Assembly (NCBI RefSeq): GCF_029319185.1
Contig: NZ_CP119754.1
Location: forward strand, 3,286,001-3,350,000
From: Superficieibacter sp. HKU1
Lineage (GTDB): Bacteria > Pseudomonadota > Gammaproteobacteria > Enterobacterales > Enterobacteriaceae
Length of the DNA: 64,000 nt
Direction of reading: 5' to 3'
How positions within the stretch are numbered: position 1 is the first letter of the stretch; every line of letters starts with the position of its first letter. Shown here in pieces: positions 1 through 9,407 of the stretch. The notes beneath the pieces are model-generated. The model was not told the origin of the DNA. It worked only from the letters and a program-made list of their open reading frames with translations, and did no database searches. The position numbers and the translations under genes were made by a program.

Positions 1-921
1 CGTGGTACAGATAGAGCCAGGACCTATACCCACTTTCACCGCGCTGACGCCCGCTTCTGCCAGCGCACGTGCACCAGCGCCAGTCGCCACGTTGCCGCCA
101 ATGATTTGCAGGTCAGGGTATTTTTCACGGGTTTCACGAATACGTTGCAGCACGCCTTCGGAGTGGCCATGCGAAGAGTCAATCAGCAGCACGTCAACAC
201 CCGCCGCTACCAGCGCATCTACACGCTCTTCGTTGCCCGCGCCCGCGCCCACTGCGGCACCAACGCGCAGACGGCCCTGCTCGTCTTTACAGGCGTTCGG
301 CTTACGTTCCGCTTTCTGGAAGTCTTTAACGGTGATCATGCCCAGCAGATGAAAATTCGCATCAACCACCAGCGCTTTTTCGACGCGTTTTTCATGCATT
401 TTCGCGAAAACCACGTCACGCGATTCGCCCTCACGCACGGTCACCAGACGCTCTTTCGGCGTCATATAGACGCTCACCGGCTGGCTCAGATCGGTGACAA
501 AACGCACGTCACGACCGGTAATGATACCCACCAGTTCGTTGTCTTCGGTCACAACCGGATAGCCCGCGAAGCCATTACGCTCGGTCAGCGCTTTAACTTC
601 TTGCAGGGTGGTGGTTGGCAGCACGGTCTGCGGGTCGGAAACCACGCCAGATTCGTGTTTCTTCACGCGACGCACCTCTTCCGCCTGACGCTCAATGGAC
701 ATGTTTTTATGGATGAAGCCGATACCGCCTTCCTGCGCCAGCGCGATCGCCAGCCGGGCCTCGGTAACGGTATCCATTGCCGCAGAGAGCATGGGAATGT
801 TCAGGCGAATGGTTTTCGTCAGCTGCGTGCTGAGATCGGCAGTGTTCGGCAAAACGGTGGAATGAGCGGGAACGAGGAGGACGTCGTCAAACGTCAGGGC
901 TTCTTTAGCGATACGTAACAT
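1..921 (-). CDS. guaB: IMP dehydrogenase (5' part, runs off the window)
   Basis: IMP dehydrogenase catalyses the NAD-dependent oxidation of IMP to XMP, the first committed step of GMP synthesis in the cytoplasm. The minus-strand frame starts at the ATG at 919-921 with MLRIAKEALTFDDVLL and stays open to position 1, giving 307 codons. The N-terminal part of the TIM barrel is followed by the tandem CBS (Bateman) insertion at roughly residues 90-200. The catalytic loop GPGSICTT closes the visible part and places the catalytic cysteine at residue 305, as in the E. coli enzyme. The 3' third and the expected downstream guaA lie outside the window. It is divergent from xseA, with a promoter and a PurR-like operator in between. 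The identification is certain; only the truncation by the window edge limits it. Confidence 0.97.
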   Translation of the reverse strand, partial: MLRIAKEALTFDDVLLVPAHSTVLPNTADLSTQLTKTIRLNIPMLSAAMDTVTEARLAIALAQEGGIGFIHKNMSIERQAEEVRRVKKHESGVVSDPQTVLPTTTLQEVKALTERNGFAGYPVVTEDNELVGIITGRDVRFVTDLSQPVSVYMTPKERLVTVREGESRDVVFAKMHEKRVEKALVVDANFHLLGMITVKDFQKAERKPNACKDEQGRLRVGAAVGAGAGNEERVDALVAAGVDVLLIDSSHGHSEGVLQRIRETREKYPDLQIIGGNVATGAGARALAEAGVSAVKVGIGPGSICTT

Positions 922-962
922 GGGCAATATCTCTGACCTGGATGGTTAAATATTGCCGTGGC

Positions 963-991
963 ATTATACAGAGCGTAACCGATTGCTTCTA
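963..991 (-). promoter_or_regulatory. guaB promoter with overlapping PurR-like operator
   Basis: On the minus strand a perfect TATAAT (963-968) lies about 40 bases upstream of the guaB start. The stretch 972-987 reads AGCAATCGGTTACGCT on the minus strand, an imperfect palindrome resembling PurR operators (ACGCAAACGTTTGCGT), and sits between the -35 and -10 positions. An A-rich run immediately upstream could act as an UP element. Purine repression of guaBA through PurR is known in E. coli; here it is inferred from the motif. Confidence 0.6.
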
Positions 992-1010
992 CATTTTTTT
1001 GTCAAAAAGC

Positions 1011-1038
1011 TTGCGATCCTGTCCTGGCGGGTTACTAT
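1011..1038 (+). promoter_or_regulatory. putative xseA promoter
   Basis: TTGCGA (1011-1016) and TACTAT (1033-1038) are separated by 16 bases, about 40 bases upstream of the xseA ATG. This is a reasonable sigma-70 promoter, but it is motif-based only. Confidence 0.4.
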
Positions 1039-1079
1039 CGATCGAATAACCTGCTGATTTAAAATTTGATCTCGCTCAC

Positions 1080-2450
1080 ATGTCACTAACTCAATCCCCT
1101 GCAATTTATACCGTCAGCCGCCTCAATCAGACCGCACGTTTGTTGCTGGAGCGGGAAATGGGCCAGGTCTGGATTAGCGGTGAGATATCCAATTTCACGC
1201 AGCCCGCTTCTGGTCACTGGTATTTTACGCTTAAAGACGACACCGCTCAGGTGCGTTGCGCCATGTTTCGCAACAGCAACCGTCGGGTAACCTTTCGTCC
1301 GCAGCACGGGCAACAGGTGCTGGTGCGCGCGAATATCACGCTCTACGAGCCGCGCGGTGACTATCAGATTATCGTCGAGAGCATGCAGCCTGCAGGCGAA
1401 GGGTTGCTTCAGCAGAAGTATGAACAGTTAAAAGCGAAGCTTCAGGCGGAAGGGCTGTTCGGCCAGGAATTTAAACAGCCGCTGCCCTCACCTGCCCACT
1501 GCGTCGGGGTGATCACCTCAAAAACTGGCGCAGCGCTGCACGACATCCTCCATATATTGAAACGTCGCGATCCTTCGCTTCCCGTCATCATTTATCCGAC
1601 CGCCGTTCAGGGCGACGATGCGCCGGGGCAGATCGTGCGCGCCATTGAACTCGCTAACGCGCGCCAGGAGTGCGACGTGTTAATCGTCGGGCGCGGCGGC
1701 GGTTCGCTGGAAGATTTGTGGAGCTTTAACGATGAGCGCGTGGCGCGGGCGATTTTTGCCAGCCGCATTCCGGTGGTCAGCGCCGTTGGTCATGAAACCG
1801 ATGTGACGATTGCCGATTTTGTCGCCGATCTGCGCGCGCCAACGCCTTCGGCAGCAGCGGAGATGGTCAGCCGCAACCAGCAGGAGCTGTTGCGCCAGAT
1901 GCAGACAGGGCAGCAGCGTCTCGAAATGGCGATGGATTATTATCTGGCGAATCGCCAGCGCCGTTTTACCCAGTGGCATCATCGCCTGCAACAGCAGCAT
2001 CCGCAACTGCGGCTCGCTCGCCAGCAAACCACGCTGGAGCGGCTGCGCCAGCGCATGGGCGTCGCCCTTGAAGCGCAGTTAAAACGCGCCACGCAGCGCC
2101 AGCAACGTGCCGCCCAACGGCTGAATCAGCAGAACCCGCAGCCGCGTATTCACCGCGCGCAGTCGCGCGTCCAGCAGCTGGAATATCGTCTGGTGGAAAA
2201 TATCCGCGCGCGGTTAAGCGAACAGCGCGAGCGTTTCGGCAATGCTGCTACCCATCTGGACGCGGTGAGCCCGCTGGCGACGCTGGCGCGCGGCTACAGC
2301 GTTTCGGCGGCAGCGGACGGCAAGGTTCTGAAGAAAGTGAAGCAGGTCCATACCGGCGACGTGATGACCACGCGGCTGGAAGACGGCTGGCTGGAGAGCC
2401 AGATCACCCGCATCACGCCGGTGAAAACGCCGCGCCAGCGTAAAAGCTGA
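1080..2450 (+). CDS. xseA: exodeoxyribonuclease VII large subunit
   Basis: This is the large subunit of exonuclease VII, which together with XseB degrades single-stranded DNA from both ends into short oligonucleotides. The 456-residue product matches E. coli XseA almost end to end. It has an N-terminal OB-fold that binds ssDNA (about residues 10-105), the catalytic core with VITSKTGAALHDIL, GRGGGSLEDLWSFNDE and SAVGHETDVTIADFVADLRAPTPSAAAE, and a long Q/R-rich coiled-coil region (about 260-400). The start codon ATG at 1080 gives MSLTQSPAIYTVSRLNQT, aligned with the E. coli N-terminus. It is transcribed away from guaB. Downstream lies a REP cluster, where Salmonella carries the CS54 island. 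Confidence 0.97.
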   Translation: MSLTQSPAIYTVSRLNQTARLLLEREMGQVWISGEISNFTQPASGHWYFTLKDDTAQVRCAMFRNSNRRVTFRPQHGQQVLVRANITLYEPRGDYQIIVESMQPAGEGLLQQKYEQLKAKLQAEGLFGQEFKQPLPSPAHCVGVITSKTGAALHDILHILKRRDPSLPVIIYPTAVQGDDAPGQIVRAIELANARQECDVLIVGRGGGSLEDLWSFNDERVARAIFASRIPVVSAVGHETDVTIADFVADLRAPTPSAAAEMVSRNQQELLRQMQTGQQRLEMAMDYYLANRQRRFTQWHHRLQQQHPQLRLARQQTTLERLRQRMGVALEAQLKRATQRQQRAAQRLNQQNPQPRIHRAQSRVQQLEYRLVENIRARLSEQRERFGNAATHLDAVSPLATLARGYSVSAAADGKVLKKVKQVHTGDVMTTRLEDGWLESQITRITPVKTPRQRKS

Positions 2451-2507
2451 CGCGCAAGGTTAATATCAGGTTGTTTGCTATGGTCTGCGCCGTTTTGCCG
2501 GGCATCG

Positions 2508-2772
2508 GGTGGTACGGCGTTAACCTGTGTTCGCCGTTCTGCCGGGTGGCGGCTTCGCCTTACCCGGCCTACAATTCATTTTATATCAAAGCGTTACGAA
2601 TAATGCGTTGCACATATCCGTAGGCCCGGTAAGCGCAGCGCCACCGGGCAGTGGTGGTACGGCGTTAACCTGTGCGCGCCGCTTTGCCGGGTGGCGGCTT
2701 CGCCTTACCCGGCCTACAACCGATGGAATATCAACTGGTTGCAATTCACGCGTAGGCCCGTGCAAGCGCATT
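2508..2772. repeat. REP/BIME cluster with a duplicated ~66-bp unit
   Basis: This fills the intergenic space after xseA (2451-2774). Two near-identical direct copies start at 2508 and 2653 (offset about 145 bases), each running from GGTGGTACGGCGTTAACC through the REP core GCCGGGTGGCGGCTTCGCC to CCCGGCCTACAA. Inverted REP halves (TAGGCCCGGTAAGCGCAGCG at about 2621, and TAGGCCCGTGCAAGCGCA at about 2751) complete BIME-type pairs. These elements are typical of enterobacterial 3' regions; they bind gyrase, IHF or Pol I and stabilise upstream mRNA ends. No gene is seen here. Confidence 0.88.
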
Positions 2773-2774
2773 CC

Positions 2775-5700
2775 CTATCTGATGAGACAGGAGCGGAACA
2801 AACCGCCTTCGTCAGTATCAAAATCGCAGTTCTCTTCGCCGGTCGCCTCGTTGAACGCACAATACGCGCCGTCCCCGTCCTCGTCCTGCGCCAGATAACC
2901 GTAGCCAGAACTCCCTGGCGCTGAAGCTGGCCAGTGCAGTTCACCTATTGTCGCGCGTAGCGCTTTCAAATCTGCCATCGTAGCGATATTGTCGTTGCCG
3001 CCGCAGGTCGTAACGATTGACGCCCCGGATTTGCCGTCCTGGTTCACAAACATGCCTGCCCACACTTCTTTATCGATAGTCCATGTATCTGACGGCGTGA
3101 TCGAAATCTCCGCTTTCAGCGGCGGGCGCTGCAGCGTATGGCCGTTAACCTCAACGGTATCAGGCATATGTCCCCAATAAGCAGCCACGCTGCTGTCCGG
3201 GCTGGTCGGCACGGTAAAGATACCCGCTCTCTCATCTTTCGTCACCGGAATGGAACCGTATGCCAGGGTTGCGGTTATCCCGGTTCGTAATCCCAGCGCC
3301 GTCTGCTGGTCCAGAGTCAACCGCGCCGTACCGTCTGCAGCGGTAAGGCCGTACCAATCTTTACTTCCCGATCCCCAGCTAACCGAATCGGTGTCTGGCG
3401 ACACAGACGTCAGCGTCATCGCTACGTTTTCCTGAAGCACCGCAGGTCCTGGCTTTTTACCGCCGGCGCCCGGATCGCCTGGCTTGTTTCGGGTATAAGA
3501 GTCAGCACGCGTAAGCTTAAACGTGACGCCAGGGATCGACCTTCCGGCATCGTCAGTGATCTTCACGGTGAGCGGAAGCGTCTCGCCCTGTTTCGCGACA
3601 TAACCTGATTTTTCACTATCCCATGCTTTATCGGAAACCAGCGCTATCTGCACATTGCGCGGTTGTGCAAGGCAGAGCTGCGCCGCATAAGACGAACTGG
3701 CGACATCCGATGCCGTGGCCCCCGTATTGAGAACAATTGTCTGCCAGTAGCTCGGCGCCGCAGTATGACTTTTGAACGCTTTATCAATCCCTGCCCAGGC
3801 CCAGCCAGCAGAAACCGGCAGGCCGAACTCGGTGCTCAGTTGCCCCTGGGGATAATCGTTGTACAGCGTTTTTAAATCGTTCAGTAGCGGCATCCGTGCG
3901 GGCGGGCAATCGGAACTGTTGTTGATACTCGTCAATTTGATGGTATACCACTCTTCGTTACTGGCAGTCGTCGCACTGGTGTTGGCATTATTACTCAATT
4001 CTGCCCGCAACAGGGGGCGCTGGAAGACAAGGCCATTCGATGCGGTAATCGTGTCCGGCATATGGCCCCACATTTTGGCTTTCTCACTATCCGGGCTGGT
4101 AATCACGGTAAAGCGAACATTTTTACTGTCCTGAATCGTACTATTGGATCCCAGCTCCGCCGTCAGCAGCGTTTGTAGCCCTTCCGTATTTTCCTGAGCC
4201 ACGTCGAACGTCACCAGCCCCTGCGCATTCGTCTGCACATACAGCATACCAGTGGTATCCGCCAGCTTCGTTGTTGACGACGTCCCGTCCGACCCCGTCA
4301 CATTAAGGAAGGTGATATCATCGGAGTTGTTTCTCGACCAGTTCGAGCCAGAGCGGGTTTTCGCGTTTGAGCGGGTGATTTTCACTGCCTCATTCGCTAC
4401 CGGCTGGCCTGACGCATCCGTCACGGCAACCACCATTGGAATGGTTTCCCCTTTTTTAGCAATGGCCGCCCCCTGCGCTTCATTCCAGTTCACCGAGGTC
4501 AGCGTCAACTGGCTGGCGACACGATGTTTCACCGGTGAGACCAGGCAATACTGCTGCATGTAGTAGCCGCTACTGTTGTCAGCCAGTACTCTGAAAACAC
4601 GATTGTCGTAAAGGCTGACCGCAGCATAATCAAGCTCATTGTTAGTAACGGAATAATCGCTCGCCCACCCATCGCTATAAGGCCTCGGGCTGCTCTCGTT
4701 GCGCGCAGGCCAGCCCTGTACGTTATGAATATCACCGTTCGGGTATGTGGCATAGAGCGTATGCAAATCACTTACCGTAGGGAGATAATCTCGCCCGCAG
4801 CCGCCGTTCGTTCCGTTCCAGGCCTCTTCCACGGTAAACACAGGCCAGACCTCGCCTTTTGGATCTGCGCCAATGCTGCGTGTAATCGTATAGGTAGTAC
4901 GATCTGGCGCTGAAGGTAGCTCTGCCGCCAGCTTCGGGCGGCGATACACTTTGCCGTCACTGGAGGTCAGTTGGTCTGGCATATGCCCCCAGTAATTCGC
5001 CTTTTCAACGTCCGGGCTGCTCGGGACGGTAAAGATGAACCGCAGGCTTTGTTTCGACGCGTCGTTATCGTCAATATTCAGGTCGACCAGGTTGAGATAC
5101 CCCACGCCGTCATCCTGTTTTATCTGCAGCGTCAGGGTACCCTCCGCGTTGGTACTAAAAAAGGACGGATTGGATCCTGTGATTGGCCCTATGACGTAGC
5201 CGTTCAATGTCAGTTCAGAAGAGTCTCCTGACATGTACAGATCCGTATCCGCGCGGCCCGTCGCGCTAATAGAGCGAAAGACAAAGGGAGCGTTAGGCAC
5301 CGGTTCGCCTGCCGCACTGAGCGTGGTGATCGTGAGGGTTATGGCTTCGCCTACCTTCGCTTTGCCGGCTTTATGCTGCTCATTATACGGATCGACGGCG
5401 AGCAGCAGTTTCGTCGCCACCGGTACGGCGTTTTTCTGGCAGACAAAATAGGACTGTTCGGTTTTGGAGTACTGAGTGGAGGCCAGCAACAGCACGCTGG
5501 CGTCTTTTAAGTTCATCGATTTCAGCCAGCGCCGCTCCAGACTCTGTTGTTTTATGGGGGTAATAAAGCCGGGGGTCCGCGTCTGATACGTTTTACCGTT
5601 CACCGGCCAGCCCTGCTGACTGTTGATCGCGCCGGAGGGCCAGGCATCGTACAACGACGTCAGGCTGGTGAAGGTCGGGACGTACTCCGCGCCGCACACC

Positions 5701-8700
5701 TGCGCCACCTGGAGATAGTCCGCTATGCTCCAGGTTTCGTTGTTTTCCACGTTGCCCTTAACGCTGACGTCGGTTATTTCACTGGCAAGGCGCGGGCGTT
5801 CAAACACGGTACCGTCCTTCGCCGTGACCTGTTCAGGCATGTGGCCCCACATAGTGGCCTTTACCGTATCCGGGCTGGTGACAACGGTAAAAATGGTGTC
5901 AACGCTGGCGCTGACGCCCGGGTTATTATACAGCGCGGCGGTAATGGCGACTTTCGTTCCGTGCGTGTCGGGGCGGGTAACGGTGATAATTCTGCTGCCG
6001 TCGCTGCCGGTCTGCAGCCCCATTTTGGTGGTGGCGTCGTTAAGGGATTCGCCGTCGATCACGACCGGCGAAACGATGCCATCGCCGCTGCCGGCGATAT
6101 GTTTTTCATTCTGCCGGTTATAGCCGTCGCCGCGACTGAGCACGAACGGCGCGCCCGGCAGCGGGTTGCCGCTGGCGTCTTTAACGGTCACTTTTAATTT
6201 CAGCTCGTCGCCTTTTTTCACTTTGAGCGCGTGCTCGTCGTTGGCGTCGAACCACAGCGAGTCGTCGACCGGCTCAATGGTAATGGTCGCGGCCTGCGGG
6301 TTTTCGTCGCGCAGGCAACTGACATAGAAAGTGTCAGTGTTACCCACGCCGGACACGGCGCCAGTGGAAAGCGAGAGGGTGTTCCATGTGCTGGCGCTGG
6401 CGAAGGAGGAGGACCAGTAATCACGCAGTACCGGCCAGCCGTGAACGGTGTGGATGTCATTGCCGCTGTTGTCGTTATACAGCGCGTTTAACTGATCGAT
6501 TCGCGGCAGATGGTTGGCCGCACAGCCGCCGCTTTCTACGTTACCATCGGCATCAGTATGATAGACGCGGGTCCAGGTTTCATTGTTCTCGACCTGGTTT
6601 CGCGTGGAGGAAGGCGCTTCCGCCTGTAATTTTGGCCGCTCAAACGTCATACCATTGACGGTGAGGGTGTCGTCCATATGGCCCCACATTTGCGCCGTCG
6701 GCGTATCCGGGCTGGTGGGTACGGTAAAGGTAACGCTGCGTGTCGCCGGGGTTCTGATTAATGAATCCATCGCCTCAAGCGACAGCATCGTCTTCAGGCC
6801 CACGCCCTTCGGCTGGGTTATGACAATCTCTGCGTTACCCTGCGCATCCGTCTGGCCGTGGTACACCATCGATCCTTGCGCCGGGCCGTAGACGTGGCTG
6901 CCGCTCCCATCGGTGAAGGTTAACGCGCCCTGGGTAGGATCGGTAAAGCCGGTCATCAGCCCAGCACGATTGCGCCCCGTCGCCATGGTAATGGAAAAAT
7001 CAGCGAACGGTACGGCCATATTATTCAGCGCGTTTACGGAATGAACATGCAGAGTGATCGATTCGCTGATCTTTGCCGTTTCGTCCTGCCGCGTCTGGTC
7101 GTTGTTAAACCAGGCGTCAATGATCGTCACCATTTCGTTGCCGGAACAGGACAGATAATTCTCTTCGTTGCCGCTGAACATATCATCCGCACCGGTTTCC
7201 AGGTTGACGCGCGCGGTCTGCGAACCGTCAGTATCGGCGGCGATGTAATAATCGGCGGTTGGCCAGCCGTAAAGCGTTTCCATGGTATTGTCAGAGTGCG
7301 TGGCATAGAGGCTGTCCAGCGAGAGCTGCCCCGGCACCTGGCCTTTTCCGCACTGATTTTCGGCGGCGGTGACGGTGTTAAACGTGGCCCAGGTTTCGTT
7401 ATTTTCATCTTTCGTGCCGGTCTTGTGGTCTGCCTCGACCGCCAGCATTGGGCGTTTATACAGGTTGCCGGCCTCGATCATCCCCTGCATATGGCCCCAC
7501 ATATTAGCGCCGTCAACGTCCGGGCTGGTAATCACCGTGAAAATGACGCTAAAAGGCTCCGTCACCTGCGCGCCTTCGTCGTCTGGCATGACGAGGCGAA
7601 TGGGCGTTTCCACCCCGACGCCCCGATCGTGGGTCAGCGTCAGGTGTATCTGGCCGTTGGCATCGGTCGTGCCGACATAGTGATCCGGCGACGAAGCGTG
7701 TATCCCTTCGCTGGCCGCGGTGACGGGCAAATTATCCCATTCGGCTTTGCTAACGCCCTTGCGGTTGGTCGCCGAATCGATAAACAGCTCCACATAGCGG
7801 TACGGCAGCGGTTTTTGGGTAACGCTATCCACCACGCTTACGAGGATATCGATGGATTCGCCCACTTTCGCGATATACGGCCCCGGCCCTTCTGGAGAAA
7901 GCGTGATTTTCGGATGCGCCGGCGGCTGAGCTTTGTCCACGCAGCTCACCAGAAAGAGGGAGGCGTTATCCTCCAGTTTGACGATGCCGTTGTTTAAATC
8001 GACGCCATAGTGGTAGGTATTGAGCTGATCTCTGGTGGAGGACCAGTATTCCCCCAGCGGCCAGCCGGGGTAGGTCGCGGAAGTGCTGTGCGCGTTCCTT
8101 GCCGCCATGAGCTGTTCGGCGTCTGGCAGAATGTCGCAGTGGTTGTCCGCGCCGCTCCAGTTAAACTGCGCCCAGGTTTCGTTATCTTTGACGATCGTCC
8201 CGCCGGCGCCGCTGGTCTCTGCCGCCAGTTTAGGCCGGGTGAAGGTATAGGTAACGCCATTAAGCTCGGCGGTTTCGCTGTCCTGCATATGCCCGTACAT
8301 CTTCGCCTCCGGGCTGTCCGGGCTGGTCAGGGTGGTGAAGATAACGTCGACGCTATCGCTAAGCGCCGCCCTGTTCCCCGCGCGGACGGTAAGCGGGGTT
8401 CTTACCCCAGGGCCGGTGGCCTGCGTAACCGTCACCGTTGCGGTGCCGTCCGCGCCCGTTCTGCCGCGATATTCCGTCGCGGTGGTGGTCAGTTCGGTAT
8501 CGCCAATATGGACGGGACTGGTGTTATTCACCACGTCTTTACGGTCGATCGCATCCTTACGGGTGATAATAAACGTGGCGTTCGGGAAGACCTCGCCTGA
8601 ACAGTTTTTAGTGGTAATGGTCAGCGTAATGCTTTCCCCCACTTTCACCTTCGCCGCTTTAAAGCTTTCATCGTAATGGCTGGCGCTGACGGCGACCGGG

Positions 8701-9309
8701 CTGCTTACCGACGGGGCGATATCAATGGCATATTTTTTCACGGCGATCGGGATCGGCGCGCTGTTGGGCAGGCCGGTGAGGGTAAACAGTTGCAGGGCAG
8801 GCGGCGTTTCCGACTCCGGCACCTGCGCCCAGGCCACGAGGTGCCGATCCGTCAGGTTCTGCTCGCAAAACGTGAGGTTGCTGACGGGCTGCGGGTCGAG
8901 CGGCGTATCCGGCGTGGCGGCATCAGCCCATACCACCGTCGCGGCGGGCGCCTCCTCATGGTTTTGCCAGTCCAGCGGCGACGTGGCGAACGTGTCGCCT
9001 TCGGTATCGCGCGGGTTCAGCACCTCCATCTGCGTGGGTAGCGTCGCCGCGCTGAATTCGCTCGGTTTGGCAGAATAGGGAACCGGGTTTGCGGCATCGC
9101 TTAAAAGATGCGTACTGCCCTGATAGACCGGTATCCAGGCGCTGTCGGCCACCGGCTCGGTGCCGTTGACCTGCCCGGTAGTGGCTCCCGGCAATTGCCA
9201 GGCCCCCCCCCTGCAAGGCAGCAGACGCCGATATGCTGATAAATATCAGCAGCAGTAAAAAGCCGAATACGGTTTTCAGTTTACCGACGATAGATAGCAT
9301 CTTGCCCAT
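2775..9309 (-). CDS. ratA: RatA-like giant repeat surface/secreted protein, frame broken at a G9 tract
   Basis: The start ATG at 9307-9309, preceded by AGGAG, encodes a Sec signal peptide (MGKMLSIVGK, then a run of L/I/F ending SISASA). At 9203-9211 a run of nine G (minus strand) shifts the frame; eight G would join the signal peptide to the 2139-codon open frame that ends at 2775, giving about 2177 residues. As written, translation from 9309 stops after 117 residues. The body holds seven repeats of about 265-305 residues, each with an Ig-like beta segment, then SPDxxxAxxWGHM, a RPxLxAE block and often NNETW; the HM of the marker falls at about residues 341, 607, 878, 1157, 1443, 1750 and 2048. 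This matches RatA of the Salmonella CS54 island (adhesion-type repeats, I believe the DUF823/DUF824 family). There is no membrane anchor or beta-barrel. It follows sinI in the same direction. Function is inferred: surface adhesion or colonisation. The shift could be phase variation, a real mutation or a base-count error. Confidence 0.82.
9203..9211 (-). repeat. homopolymeric G9 tract (C9 on the plus strand) inside the ratA-like coding start
   Basis: Nine consecutive C on the plus strand lie about 33 codons into the ratA-like gene, right after the predicted signal peptidase site. Reading through nine G leads to ALQGGGLAIAG and a stop at 8956; with eight G the reading is ALQGGAWQLPGATTG and the long frame continues. 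Tracts of this length are prone to slipped-strand mispairing and are a classic contingency-locus design. Confidence 0.85.
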
Positions 9310-9335
9310 GACTCCTGTTGTACAGCCTTAACACG

Positions 9336-9362
9336 CTTTGCTTAACCGCTCGTTAAGCAAAG
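9336..9362. repeat. perfect 11-bp inverted repeat upstream of the ratA-like gene
   Basis: CTTTGCTTAAC (9336-9346) and GTTAAGCAAAG (9352-9362) are exact reverse complements with a 5-base loop. It lies 27 bases upstream of the ratA-like start, next to a second hairpin. It could be an operator or an RNA structure in the 5' leader. No known binding motif was recognised. Confidence 0.6.
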
Positions 9363-9371
9363 AATGCGAAA

Positions 9372-9397
9372 GCGCCATTCCCCGCAGGGAATGGCGT
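9372..9397 (-). terminator. strong hairpin between sinI and the ratA-like gene
   Basis: CGCCATTCCC and GGGAATGGCG pair perfectly around a 4-base loop, starting about 10 bases after the sinI stop. On the minus strand it is followed by a T-rich stretch (CTTTCGCATTCTTT) rather than a clean U-run. It is probably a terminator or attenuator that lowers read-through into the ratA-like gene. Confidence 0.55.
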
Positions 9398-9407
9398 AAG
9401 GTAAAAA

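Noticed and set aside
7041..7997. 318-codon open frame opposite the ratA-like gene
   Set aside because: The sense repeats are conserved between copies at protein level in the minus frame, while the antisense frames differ from repeat to repeat.
8956..9309. separate 117-residue gene from the ratA-like signal peptide
   Set aside because: Only the first ~33 residues look protein-like (signal peptide); the rest is an out-of-frame reading of the ratA-like body after the G9 tract.
9194..9309. ratA-like gene starting at the ATG at 9194
   Set aside because: That start has no signal peptide and poor ribosome site; the frame upstream of the G tract supplies both, so the real start is 9309.
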